64,000 nt of DNA from Phytoseiulus persimilis (taxonomy: Eukaryota; Arthropoda; Arachnida; Mesostigmata; Phytoseiidae): positions 1,426,001-1,490,000 of the forward strand of contig CM075101.1 in assembly GCA_037576195.1 (NCBI GenBank), in the 5' to 3' direction. Shown one piece after another: positions 38,137-48,810 of this stretch; position 1 is the first letter of the stretch; the number at the start of each line of letters is the position of its first letter. Made by a program: the position numbers and the translations under genes. The notes beneath the pieces are model-generated. The model worked only from the letters and a program-made list of their open reading frames with translations, did not search any database and was not told where the DNA came from.

Positions 38137-41100
38137 TTAGAGAACTTCTCCCTCCTCGAGATCACTTATGTCATCAACGGATTCCAGACATTGTTCCACA
38201 TTTCTCGGGGGCATTCTCTCGTCGGGTTCGTTGAACGACAGTTCTCTCTTCTCCTCCTCCGCGCTCATCACGGCGTCATCATCGCTCGCGAGTTCCATGT
38301 CGACGACAGCAAGATCATCACCAGACGCCGTGATTTCGTCATTGTCTGATTCTGTGAGAATCTCACCCTCTTCATGATCTCGAAGCGGTATGAAGTCTCT
38401 CATTTCCAGACCACCCCTGATTTTCTTGGCAGCCGGCGGCTTCGTCGTCATCACTACTAAACTAGTTTCAGGGTCGATTGTGCATCTGAATTTTCCAATG
38501 GTTTCCCTGATTCTATCGCCCGTCCGAAATTCCCAATGCTCGTAGACAGGACCGAAGAAGTCCAAGCGCTCAGGTTCTGGTAGAGGTGACACTGCGTGAT
38601 CACAATGGCACAAGTAGTCCAACAGCCACTCATCGTCGTCGTTCATGGCTATCCGCTTCGGGGCACTCGAGGCTGCATCACGATGATTCTCTGGCACGAA
38701 CTTCCCCGCGTGACCGCTATCTTTTCCAGGTACCGATTCCGCCGCTGAGTCGGTGGTTGACGTATACGACGAAAGCGACTCAGCTGACCCCAAGTATACT
38801 CGCATCCTCTTCGTTCTCCGGAGGGCCTCTCCGTAAGTACGATAGGCGGGATCGAAATCCTCATCATCGTCTGTTTCGAAGACTCGTTCTTTCTGAGGTC
38901 GAACCGAACTCAGAGTTTCGTCGCTGCTCTCTCCGCTGAACATGGAATTACAGGTGGAAGACTTCTTCGAGGCACGTTTCCGCAGCCGTCGCCGCTTGAC
39001 TCTCGCTCGGACAGCTGATTGGTCGCTGACTGGAGGCTCTGGTGTGAAATGGAGAGGAATGAATTCCCCCAGTATCTTGATGGGCCGAACTTTCCTGAGC
39101 CATCGAGCTTTCCGGATCGTCTGCCGCAGCTGGCTATTGACTTTTATCAGGTTTCGGAGATCGATCGGGTCAGCACTGAATCCACTGCTATGGTCAGGCC
39201 AGACCGGACGTGTCCTTCGTTCGAGAAAACGCTTTATATTCTCAGAAGTTCGAGAAGGCATTTCCATTTGCAAGTCAGCCACCTCGTCATCCGAGCCGGA
39301 CAATGTGACGAACTCTGGCCAAGCCTCGTCTCGTTCTAGTGAACGCTTCTGTCGAACTACCAGCGTCTTGTGTTTCCTCTTCTTCGCAGCTTCTTGCATC
39401 TGAGCTTCGGAAACTTTTGTTTTCTTCTTGTGGAAAAGGGGACAGATTTTCGGATCCTGGCTGCACTCCGTCCTGGTACAAACCAATATGTGTTGCTTGG
39501 AGCACTGGAATACAGAACACCCCATCCATTCCCTACGCTTGACGAGGTGCCAGCGGGAGCTGGCTTTGCAAGAAACTCCAATATTCGGGACTCACGAGCA
39601 TCTATGAAGCCTATCTTACCAGTTGACCCTTCTCACAGAAGCCTCGCAGGAAATTTTCGCAATGGGGTATATCCTTACGGAAATATGAATGGCGGTAAGG
39701 ACAATTCGTTGCATTACACTGTCCTTGTTGGAAATAAGAACAAAGAGGCATTTTGTCTTTGTCAACCTTATGGCTGAAGGGACACTTCTCTGCTTTGCAG
39801 GTCCCTCGTAGAAACTTGGTGCAGATCGACACCTAGAATCGATCTCGGATCAGCAAAGATCCTCGCAATGGGTATGTTATATCTATCTACTGTATGTTGA
39901 TGTTTCACCGGGATACAACCTGAGCGTGAGCATACCTTTTTCGGATCATGTTGGAATTTGCAACTGTTCCCCTTGTGGCACTTGCCGAAACGAATGAAGA
40001 AGATGCAGTCTTTTTCCTGCTCTAGGTTTGACACCGAAGTTGAAGACAATGTGGATGATTTTCCGGTCTTTTTTCTTTTGTTCAGCTTGTAAACACTCCG
40101 GTTGACAAGTTGGCTGGTGGCAGGATAAGTTCGTGGTGAGGTGACGGAGATGAGCACCGTTGGCGTTAGGAAGGTCAACGAATTCCAGAGTTGTGTGCGT
40201 ACAAATAGAACCTCCTACGACTTCGTTACAATAACTACGTAATCAACAATCAGCGAGCTTCCTTTGTGAAAGGTTTATCAACTCGACAATCTCAGGCGAG
40301 TTTGTACATACGAATTCAAAGGAGCCTGAACGTTCGAGTCAGAAATTCTCATTTTCCAGTTTCTGCAATAGATTCGAAAAGAAGACAGAAGCCACATACC
40401 TGGCGACTCTGGTGATATATGATCCGACGGCCTGGAAACGAGTTTTCATTGGCGTTTTCGTCGAAGCGAGTTTTGCCGTTAGAGATGTGTTGATCCGTTT
40501 TAAAGCTTTTCCATCTTTGGAACTCTGAAAAGGAACTCCACGAAGCATCAACAAGGTCTGAAGATGCTTCTTATTCGCTTTCAATGTCTCCCTCTTCTTT
40601 GAGACCTTATTGTGCGGACCTGAGGCTTTCTTTGACACTGTTACTCCTTTAAGTAGTTTGTATCGTGTGCGCTTCAGAACTTGCTTGAAACTCGATCCAG
40701 ACGTCGAGATTCGGTTATCAAGCTGTGTGTGTTTCTTCAGTTCCGACGTCCTGATTTTGAGGGTCAGGTTCGATGAGGTGATTTTCGATGAGTCTGATGT
40801 CTTAGCAAGCTCCAGCAATCCCGAGGTAAAGTTCTCGTCCAAGTTGCTCCCGCTCGACCCATTCACATTGGCCGCGATGGTCATTTGACTCGGTGGAACT
40901 TCGATCCGTTTGGCTTCAATAGACGATGTCGCCGTCGCTGATGATGAGTGTTTATTGGAGACTTTGCGGTTCCCGGGTGTGAAATTCGATAGGCTAGAGT
41001 GCTTCTGTGATTCCAGCTTCTGCCTTCCCAGAGTTTCAGGCAGAAACGGAGAATTAATTTTGACTAGTTTTGTGGCGCTTTGGTAAACCACAGATTTCCG

Positions 41101-41907
41101 TTGATGCCCTCGCGAAATCAATGGCTTCACGGGATGAAGTATATTACGTAGAGCTGTGTGGTGATCTCGGATCAACTCATCGTCCTCTGAACTTTCATCG
41201 CCTCCAATGGTTAACACCAAAGTCTCCTGCTTCCTTAGCCAATTGTCACGGGCTTCGTTCTGTGAGTCACGTCCAGAAGATGTAGGCTTACCCGAAGCGG
41301 AACTATCGTCTGCATGATTCGCAAGCAGCACAGAGCTCTCGGCGCTCTTCGAGCTGGATGCAAGAGACGCGGGTAAAGCGACTGGCTCCGTTCGGGTGAC
41401 GCGGTTTGACTCACTAGCTTTGGCGTTGTTTCGAACTCCTATCCGCGTCTGTTTTTCTCGGTTTGTGTTGCGCACGAATACTCTGTTGTGACTGAGTGGA
41501 GCTCGTGAAGCACCACGACAAGTGGTCGCAAGTTTCTGCTTGCCGTTTGCTCCGGTGTACAAAGGCTGCTCCGTGCGAGATAGAACGAATTGACTTCTCG
41601 GAAAAGTAGCACTTCTCTTCACAGAAGCCGACGAATGCAATGGAGTGGCTTTCCCTGAGGGTTTCGGCTTCGATGCGTCTAATAGATCTGAAATCCAGAA
41701 ACGAGTATAGCGATAACCCAGTACTCTCTTGAAGCTCACGTCATCTACCACTCAGCTACTCGCTAGGGGACTCGAACGAGAACACTTTACTCTGATGTTC
41801 AGATGGCACTTCTTATCAAGACATGAATTCGAATCGGGATAGTTACCTTCCAACTCCTTCGCTCGTTTCAGCAGCTCTTCGCGATTCAGATTGGCAACCG
41901 AGCTCAT
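38137..41907 (-). CDS. ZC3H3: Zinc finger CCCH domain-containing protein 3
   Basis: ZC3H3 is a nuclear RNA-binding protein that acts with the 3'-processing and polyadenylation machinery in mRNA export. Exons (minus): 41907-41847, 41687-40400, 40113-39936, 39832-39620, 39504-38137, giving 1,035 aa with phases 1, 2, 0, 0. The N-terminus is short and charged; residues 21-450 are low-complexity and S/K-rich. Five clustered CCCH fingers follow at about residues 480-610: CIFFIRFGKCHKGNSCKFQH, CTKFLRGTCKAEKCPFSH, CSYFQQGQCNATNCPYRH, CENFLRGFC...CSKQH (completed across the last junction) and CTRTEC...CPLFH. Finger order and the linkers (HDPKKV, DKDKMPLC) match ZC3H3 rather than CPSF4. The roughly 425-residue tail has a basic NLS-like KRRRLRKR, a FIPLHFTPEPP segment resembling the family's C-terminal FISL motif, and acidic EEGE-rich patches. 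The exon 2 to 3 junction is the least certain. Confidence 0.92.
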
Positions 41908-42126
41908 TTTCCGTCGATGTTGGTATCCGAGGAAAACCCTCAGAAAATCTGTCTGGATACACACAAATTCCCAAACTCCTCCCTCCCAGATGATAGGGCT
42001 ATTCTTGATATGGGGTGCAACGGTATCTACCACTTATGTACATGGCCCTGCTCCATGGAAGCAAACAACGCGACAAACGAACACGATCAAAAGAACATGA
42101 AGAATCGAGGGACTTGTTCTATAAAC

Positions 42127-42152
42127 AAGATGGCGGCTCACGAATGACGTCA
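42127..42152 (+). promoter_or_regulatory. YY1-like and CRE sites upstream of ZC3H3
   Basis: AAGATGGCGGC (42127-42137) matches the YY1/Pho core. TGACGTCA (42145-42152) is a perfect palindromic cAMP-response element. They sit 8 bp apart and about 220-245 bp upstream of the ZC3H3 ATG. Both motifs are typical of housekeeping promoters; binding is inferred, not shown. Confidence 0.5.
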
Positions 42153-45100
42153 CCATCAAAACAGACACAGAAGCACGCGTCGGGGCAGTCGGAGAGGAGG
42201 AAAATTCCAAGGTTGTGGCGGCAAATAATTTCTCGTCCCTCTTCAGGATGGGATAGCGTTTTCTGGACAGCGGAACGTCCCCGTAACGTTAACTGTTCCC
42301 CTCTGCGCCGAATCGAGGCTCAGATGTTTTGCGAATCATGCTGCTCGATGCGGGGAGTTATGACGATTCCGCCGGCTGGCCCGTCGGTAGATCGGGAACC
42401 TTCCCCGGGGGTGCTCAGCCAGTGCTCTCGTGTGGTTTCAGAGCGTACTATGACACTCTGAGAGCTTTGGTCAGCTTCCCGGGAAGGCTCTGAACCGACG
42501 ACTGCCCGAAGACTCAGACTTCTGCACGGGCCGGGTGAAGCAGCAATGTGAAGCAGTCCGGGGATTCAGTCGAGATTCTAGAATTGGAAATGTTGACTCG
42601 CCCTGATCGAATATTCGAGTAGAAACTCAGAACTATCAATAAGTCGTCCATGAGAATCCTGGCGGATCGATTTTCGTTCGAGCAGGAACTCTTCCAGCTG
42701 GGGACATATAGAAATCGCCTCGACTCGCGCTCTCGGACGGAGCCAGATGTACCGGGTCCTGGTTTGCGTAGTCTCTACCGACCGCCGTCAACCTGCGGAA
42801 AATCGCAACTCCCCTCCCAGGCTCCCTGAACTACCCTATAACTCATGAATCAACGACGGCGACTCGCTTCAAATGATTATGGTTGCATCAACATTAGTTG
42901 TTGGTGCTGCGGTCGCCGAAGTATAAAAGGTCTGGAGTGAATTCTCCGAGCGTGCCCGAATAATGAAGTTGACACGGTGTTCCAACGCCAGACAGAAGTG
43001 CCTGAAAAGCTGGATTCGGATGATCTATTTCAGGTCGTAAATCGCGACCGAAACTGCCTGGAAGCCCGCGAAAAGTTTCGCGCTGGGATTCATCGGAGAC
43101 ATCCTCGGTGCAATCCGCTCAACCATTCGATTGGTAGAACAGTTACGTTGCTCCGGGAGGCGGCGATCGGTACTCGATTTTTTCAGATAGCCGTTTCATG
43201 AGGAAAGCCGACTCGAATATTTCGACGGCGAAGATTCATGAAGGCCCCTTCGCAAGTCTGTGTTTTTGAGTGAGCTGTACATGGAAGTATGGCATTGTCT
43301 GCGAACAGAAGTTTTGTTCATCCAGTGTCAGGCCTCCGCGAAGTTAGCTTCGCTCCTGATGACCCGGAGAAAGGAAGCCCCCTCCCCAAAACTCTCCGAT
43401 CAGACTGGAAGGGTGGAAAATGACATACTTTGACGGATGTAGGTACCCCGCAAGAGTCCAGTTTCATCAGAAACATCCACACAGATTCCAATCAGTCATG
43501 AAAGAATCGCGAGGTTTCCGCTCGAGTTCGGAACGACACGCCCGCGAGGCGCAAACCGAACGCGCTCTCACTCGCTGCGCAGGATTCTGGGCGTGAAGAG
43601 TTGGCCAACCTTGGAAACAACGGAGGAGTCGGAGTATCATCATTCCCCTTCGCGAGTCCAGTCCTGCTAATTGCGAAGCCGAATGGGATATCGAGGATGT
43701 GTACTGACTACTTTTTCGTATGTGAGCAAACTGATCTAATCGGTCGGCCTCGTCCTTAATCATCGATTCCATTGCTCGAGAGTTCTCTTGCGACAGTCAT
43801 TGACAGCAGAGTCAGAGAAAAATTCAACCTTCATCACACGTTTCAGCACAATTGAGTTTTCTTTCGTTGTGGAGGAACTCACAAAGGGCAGATCCCATGA
43901 TTAGTAAGATGAGCACGATGTGAACCCATTTAGATGTGAAATCCTCTTGAAACTCCCTAGAAAATGAGGGACAAGGTTTCGGTGGTTACGCGGTTACTGC
44001 CGAAGGTACATCGGGGACAAAATCATACTCTCGGAAAATATGAAGGGACACCGAGAGCACTTGGGGCGGTTCGACGGTTTCAACCAGGCTGAGCTCAAGG
44101 TGAAACTCGAGGATTCTTCGCTCCTCAGAGAGAAAGTTGTGTACTCGGGAGCACGATCGATGCACTCACCAGATCCACGAAGGTCGAGTATGCTTCAAGA
44201 GTGCGACAAATCAGCGCACCCGTGACCTTGGAGCAGATTCGGACTTCCGCGTGTTCACCAAAGATTACTCAAGCTTGCCTAGACTTTTCAAATGAAATTC
44301 TTCCCCCGGAGGGAAAGCTCGTTCGAAGGTAGAGTAACGATGTAGAAGGCACTCCCTCGCGGTGATGTTCACCGAATGAAACATTGTCGTAACTGATGTC
44401 AAGTCCTACTAATCCTTCATGGAAGCAAGTGATATGTCCCGATGTTGAGGAAGAACAGGAAACAAACTGGTCAAATATAGGTGTACCCTCGAACTGTTTA
44501 TCAGAGGTCTGCTTAGTAGACCTCTGGATTTGATCCGGATCAGTTCTCGCCGAGCTAGGAGCGACGCATTGTCCTCAAACTTTGTATTTCTGCTATGGCT
44601 CCTAATTTCATCCACGATGAGAAGTACTGGGCCGTCTCGACGATGAGAAGTAATTGCTACCGTTTGGAGAGGGCCGCCCTGTTATAAAACGTCTGATTCC
44701 ACCGACCTCAAACCCTTAGAGGGAGCCTCCACGCGAAATTCGGAAATACCTTGAGGTAGTTATACAGAGTAGCGGTGCTAGAGAATGCTTATGAGTTGGT
44801 AGAGCCACCGACACCGCCGTAGTTCCCGTCTGCACATAGGAGTCGACTACGTGCACTCTATTTCCGCGTGCAATTCTCGAACCTAAGAGTTCGCTCAGGT
44901 CGAATACAAAATGTCAGACAGTGCTTCCTGAACCAATGACTCAAGCCGATCAAGTCCGCGGGGGGACTCGATCCGCTTATGGCGACAGGAGGAAAACGAC
45001 GGGCAACATTTAGAAAGCGAATCGGTGATTTTGAAGGGCATCTGAACTGTTTTTCGCATGCTCAAGCTTCTGGTCCGGCGCCTGAAGAACCCTCGGAAAC

Positions 45101-45229
45101 TTCCTGTCCATGCCTATGGCTACATGCCGCCTTTTGTGGGTCTCTCAGGAGTGAGCGAAACGGTTAACCCCGCGACGCTACGCGTGCAGCCGGCAAAGAC
45201 TCCGCAGGACTACCGCTGGCTTTCTGGGG

Positions 45230-45345
45230 TTCGTCGTCTATGGGGCCAAGAAGACTGAAGGGGAGGGATCGTATGTTCCGAGCCGAGCCGAGGCTATATA
45301 AGGAGGCTTCGTTGAATAAACTATGTCTAATCATTTGCTACCTTC
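45230..45345 (+). mobile_element. Possible LTR fragment with TATA and polyA signals
   Basis: A purine tract GAAGGGGAGGGA (45258-45269) is followed by TGTTCCGAGCC, then TATATAAGG (45294-45302) and AATAAA (45315-45320). Closely spaced TATA and AATAAA after a polypurine tract is the layout of the 3' end of an LTR element. The open frame before it (45058-45258) has no recognisable integrase sequence, and no second LTR was found. A short promoter-like stretch by chance is an alternative. Confidence 0.3.
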
Positions 45346-45788
45346 GTTATCAGTGGAGACACAACAAAGCTCTTGTGGGAGATATGGGTTTTCATTCCAG
45401 CCCCCAGTGATATCAATAGCGAACTCTGGTCACCATCCCATCAAACTCGCAACCTCCTCGTCAGACGCCCCTCGGCTGGAGCCTCATTTTCCCCTGCACA
45501 TTGGTAGTTTCATCCGAATCGTTTCTTCCCGGAGGTAATGATTTTTCGAACGACACGAGGAGGAGTATCCCAGAAGACGGATGTGTGGCAATGAAAAACC
45601 ATTGAACTACATTCATTATTCAATGCCATGCTTCAACACATGCAGAGAGAGAAACTGCCCAGAAGAGATGTGGCTCATATAGGAAGAAAACTTATTCTCC
45701 GCGGTGAAACAGGTAGACTGAGTCCTTCCGAACTTTACTCGCGAGAAACACTCGAACATACTGGAAATGACAATATCTTCACGCCGAA

Positions 45789-47192
45789 TTAGGTTTCTGT
45801 CTTCGGAGCATCGGATCCGTTGGCGTCGACGTATTTCCACAGGCCATATGTCTTTCCCACTATCGTTTGCCACAGTCTCACAGTTCCATCTTCGCTGCCG
45901 GACGCGTAGAGCTCGCCGTCTGATGAGAACGCACAACAGTGAACTGGGCCGAAGTGCCCTTTAAACGATTCCAGCTCCTCCCCGGTCTCAAAGTTCATTT
46001 TGTACATTTTGAAATCATCACCGCCACAAACGAAGAATTCCTCGGCTGCGTGCAACGAGGCAGCGTACATCTTACACGGCAACGTGAACTCTTTCATCAT
46101 TTGGTAATTATTCGTTGACCAGAATGTCACTTTTTTATCCATCGTGATAACAAAACGCTCGCCATTGGACGAGACTTCCAAAGACTGTGGGAGATCAGGC
46201 AGCTGCTGCGTATGTATGCATTCTCCCGAGGAGAAATCCCAGACCTTGATCGACCGGTCGTCACCAACCGACAACAGTCGTTTGCCATCACCGAGCAGCC
46301 TCACGTATTTGACTGCTCCTTGGTGACCAGTGAAAGTGAAAGCCTCCTGCTCTTCTCCGACCGACAAATCGAAACGACGAATCACCTGGAAGGCACGAAG
46401 GCTGATGATCTGAGCCGCCTGGTGAGTATGCGCTATCAATGCGGATATAAAACGTTACTCCGAGTGACCTGTGAGATTTACGCAAGGACACTCACTCTGT
46501 CAGCGCTCCCTGTCGTCAACTGTGAGCCGTCCAGAGACAATTCTACGGCGCGAACGATATGTTTGTGCGGCAGTGAGAGTTTTTCGTTCCCCGTAGAGAG
46601 GTCCCAGATTTTCGCTGAGAAGTCCGCGGATCCCGTGGCGGCTAGAGTTGCGCGTGTGTCCATGTGGACACTCCATACGGCTCCCTTGTGTCCTTCGAAT
46701 GTACCTGCAAGAGTTCGAGGGTTTATGCCCGAGTTCCTCCCCAACCTGAGTTCTGGCTCCTCGATCTTTTCCCTACACTATGAAACAATCTCCCAGTGAC
46801 CTCCATGAACTCCAGTCGTTTCACAACGCCTGATTTCGGCGACGTTTCACCATACAACGTTCAATCGAACATATGGCTGCGCCGAGCATATCCCCAAAGT
46901 TCTGTGAAGCCGTAGGTGTCAGGGCCTCAGCGTTTCTCGAAGAGAAAGCACTCAATAGCCCGCTCATCGAATTTGTACCTCGAGAAAGTGCTTGAGGAAG
47001 AACTGAGAATGTGGTGCGAAACTCACCGATCCAGTCGCCTGTGACTCCGTCGCGAAGCATGGGCTTGCCATCTTTACAAGCCGAAATGAGCAGACACTTA
47101 CCGCTCTGACTCTGAGCGAAACAAAGGTCTACAACAGGTCTTGTGTGACCGGAACAAGTTAGAACGACTTGACGTAGATTGGCCGAAGCCAT
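45789..47192 (-). CDS. STRAP: STRAP, WD40 serine-threonine kinase receptor-associated protein
   Basis: STRAP (Unrip) is a WD40 beta-propeller scaffold found in the SMN/Gemin complex and in TGF-beta receptor-Smad complexes, mainly cytoplasmic. Exons (minus): 47192-47027, 46704-46496, 46385-45789, giving 323 aa with phases 1 and 0. The start MASANLRQVVLTCSGHTRPVVDL matches the family, as do ISACKDGKPMLR, GHKGAVWSVH, LPHKHIVRAVE and RVIRRFDL across the second junction. The last blade GHFGPVHC, ELYASGSEDGTVRLWQT and VGKTYGLWKYV is near identical to vertebrate STRAP. The acidic C-terminal extension of vertebrates (350 aa total) is largely missing. The gene lies head to head, 230 bp apart, with a predicted plus-strand gene. 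Confidence 0.96.
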
Positions 47193-47422
47193 GCTTAATG
47201 GGGATTTCGGCGATTGATGGTCAGGTTTATTTCACGACAGCGAGCGGGTCGCCGCTGCCGGCACTAACGTTATGTGTTGTTCTGTGATCGTTTTTCGTCT
47301 GCTTGAACGGCTCTCTTCAATCTTGGCGCGGCGCGAGATTCGCCTCCGTAGAACCAGCCTCGGGAGGAAGCTTCTGACGAAACATGTTCCTCGTTTCGTG
47401 TCGGACCTGACCACTGCGACAT

Positions 47423-48422
47423 ATGTCATTCAAACCGAATGGTAAGCGCAGGGTCAGAAATGTCGATGGAGAAACGTATGCCGGAAGTCGCCCATACATA
47501 TACGGTTGCGCGAACGCTGCGGTCGTTCTGATGACTCTGGGAAGCCTCACTGGAAACCTGACGCCAATCATGACAGGGGACCTGAAGCAGCACTCAGAAG
47601 AAGACTTGATCGAGTGCCAGAGCAGTGTAAAAAGTGACGCTCGACTAAACACTGCACACCAGGCTCTTTCCGGCGCCGAGTTTTCAGTTTTGAGCGAGAC
47701 AGCAGTGCAAACCTCAGCACTCCCCTCAAGTGAGAAAAAACCTGATGAATTCTCGTCCCCAGGAACATATGTGAGCAGGGAGTGAAGCGAGTGGTGGACA
47801 GGGCATGGATTGGTCGGCGAGGAACATCCAGATCCAGTTGGGCGGCCACGCAAGGCCTCTTCGTGCTGTGATTCCAGGATCAGCCGCTCGACCTGCACGG
47901 TCAGGGTCCGCGGAAGAAACTTGAGAATGATTCTGATCAAGACGAGCTGGAGGATAGAGTATGTAAGGTTCCCGGCTCTTTCTAGCTCTCATTGCGACAC
48001 CACAGTGAGCCTGAGCTTGATCAGGTTTGAGGGTTTCATCGAAATTCAAAGGGGGATTCCCCAATCTTTTGTCAGTGTGAAAACCGTCAGGTTTCGTTCA
48101 GAACTGTTTCGGGCGCGACCAGCGGTTGAGGTTTACTCTTCTGCTAAGGTGACTCATGCGTCCGATTTCGAGTTGGAAGTAAAGACTGGGGTCCCGTGGA
48201 CTGTGGAGGACTCTACACGCTCTCGGGATAATTGTTGCGGCTCTCGGCAGCGTCATAGAAGCTGACGTAGCAATTCGCCTGGAGGCTGCCGTCCATCTGA
48301 ACAACCCGCTACTTGAGGCCAACCGCCTCCGCGTGTCCATCATCCAGGCTCCTCGAAACGTTTGCAATGTCGCGTGTCATCGATCGTTAGAGGGAACACA
48401 GTATCTAGGAGAAGATGGATGA
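47423..48422 (+). CDS. Predicted unrecognised gene divergent from STRAP
   Basis: I do not recognise this protein. Chaining gives exons 47423-47770, 47878-47962, 48091-48148, 48209-48422 with phases 0, 1, 2, for 234 aa. The first exon opens with ATG and runs 116 codons with a coding-like GNN-rich codon pattern. It contains a hydrophobic segment (about residues 26-50) that could be a membrane anchor, then a polar S/E-rich stretch. Exon 2 is acidic (KKLENDSDQDELED). The last exon is open for 70 codons (VIEADVAIRLEAAVHL). Junction 1 (GTGAGC...TTCCAG, 107 bp) and junction 2 (GTAAGG) look normal; the third intron is only 60 bp with a poor acceptor and may be wrong. An overlapping minus-strand frame of 207 codons exists but has no homology either. 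Existence is moderately supported, function unknown. Confidence 0.35.
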
Positions 48423-48738
48423 GCCCATCCGATTTCTCGTCGTCATTGATGAAACCTCATATTTCATCGTCCTTTCCCTCGCTCCTTCTTTGAGTACACG
48501 CTACGAGAGCGGAGTTGGTTCGCTGTCAGCTTCTCGAGGATGCGGAGCTGCTGGTGAAGTTTCTGAGTGAAATGGAACATTTTTCTCTGCATCCTGATGC
48601 AAATGATGTCGGGGAGGATCTGTGACTCCAGTGTCCATGCTACCTGAGAACTCCAGCAGAGACAACGGTCAGACGTACCATCGGCATACTTGATTCTGCG
48701 TGCAATCGACGAGCGCTCGGCTATCAGTAACGAAAATA

Positions 48739-48744
48739 TTTATT
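48739..48744 (-). terminator. Polyadenylation signal AATAAA (methyltransferase gene)
   Basis: A canonical AATAAA on the minus strand lies 67 bp beyond the stop codon at 48811. It supports the 48811-49170 block being a terminal exon. Confidence 0.6.
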
Positions 48745-48810
48745 TCTTATCCGTTCGTAGGATTCAAATTCACATGATGCGCAGCTTACTGAAGCTCCAA
48801 GAAACTTTCG

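Larger units (their letters stand above)
41908..45788. other. Intergenic stretch between ZC3H3 and STRAP
   Basis: Apart from the promoter motifs and a possible LTR remnant near 45.25 kb, I see no gene. Short open frames lack homology. The end next to 45789 should be STRAP 3' UTR. Confidence 0.5.

Noticed and set aside
46821-46990. Continuation of the STRAP exon 1 frame past the donor
   Set aside because: It reads into intron 1; the GTGAGT donor at 47026 and the WD40 continuation at 46704 (GTFEGHKGAVW) show that it is spliced out.
47317-47940. 207-codon minus-strand frame overlapping the predicted divergent gene
   Set aside because: Longer than the plus-strand exon but with S/C/R-rich composition and no homology. 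The plus strand shows the better codon pattern and splice chain. The choice is not certain.
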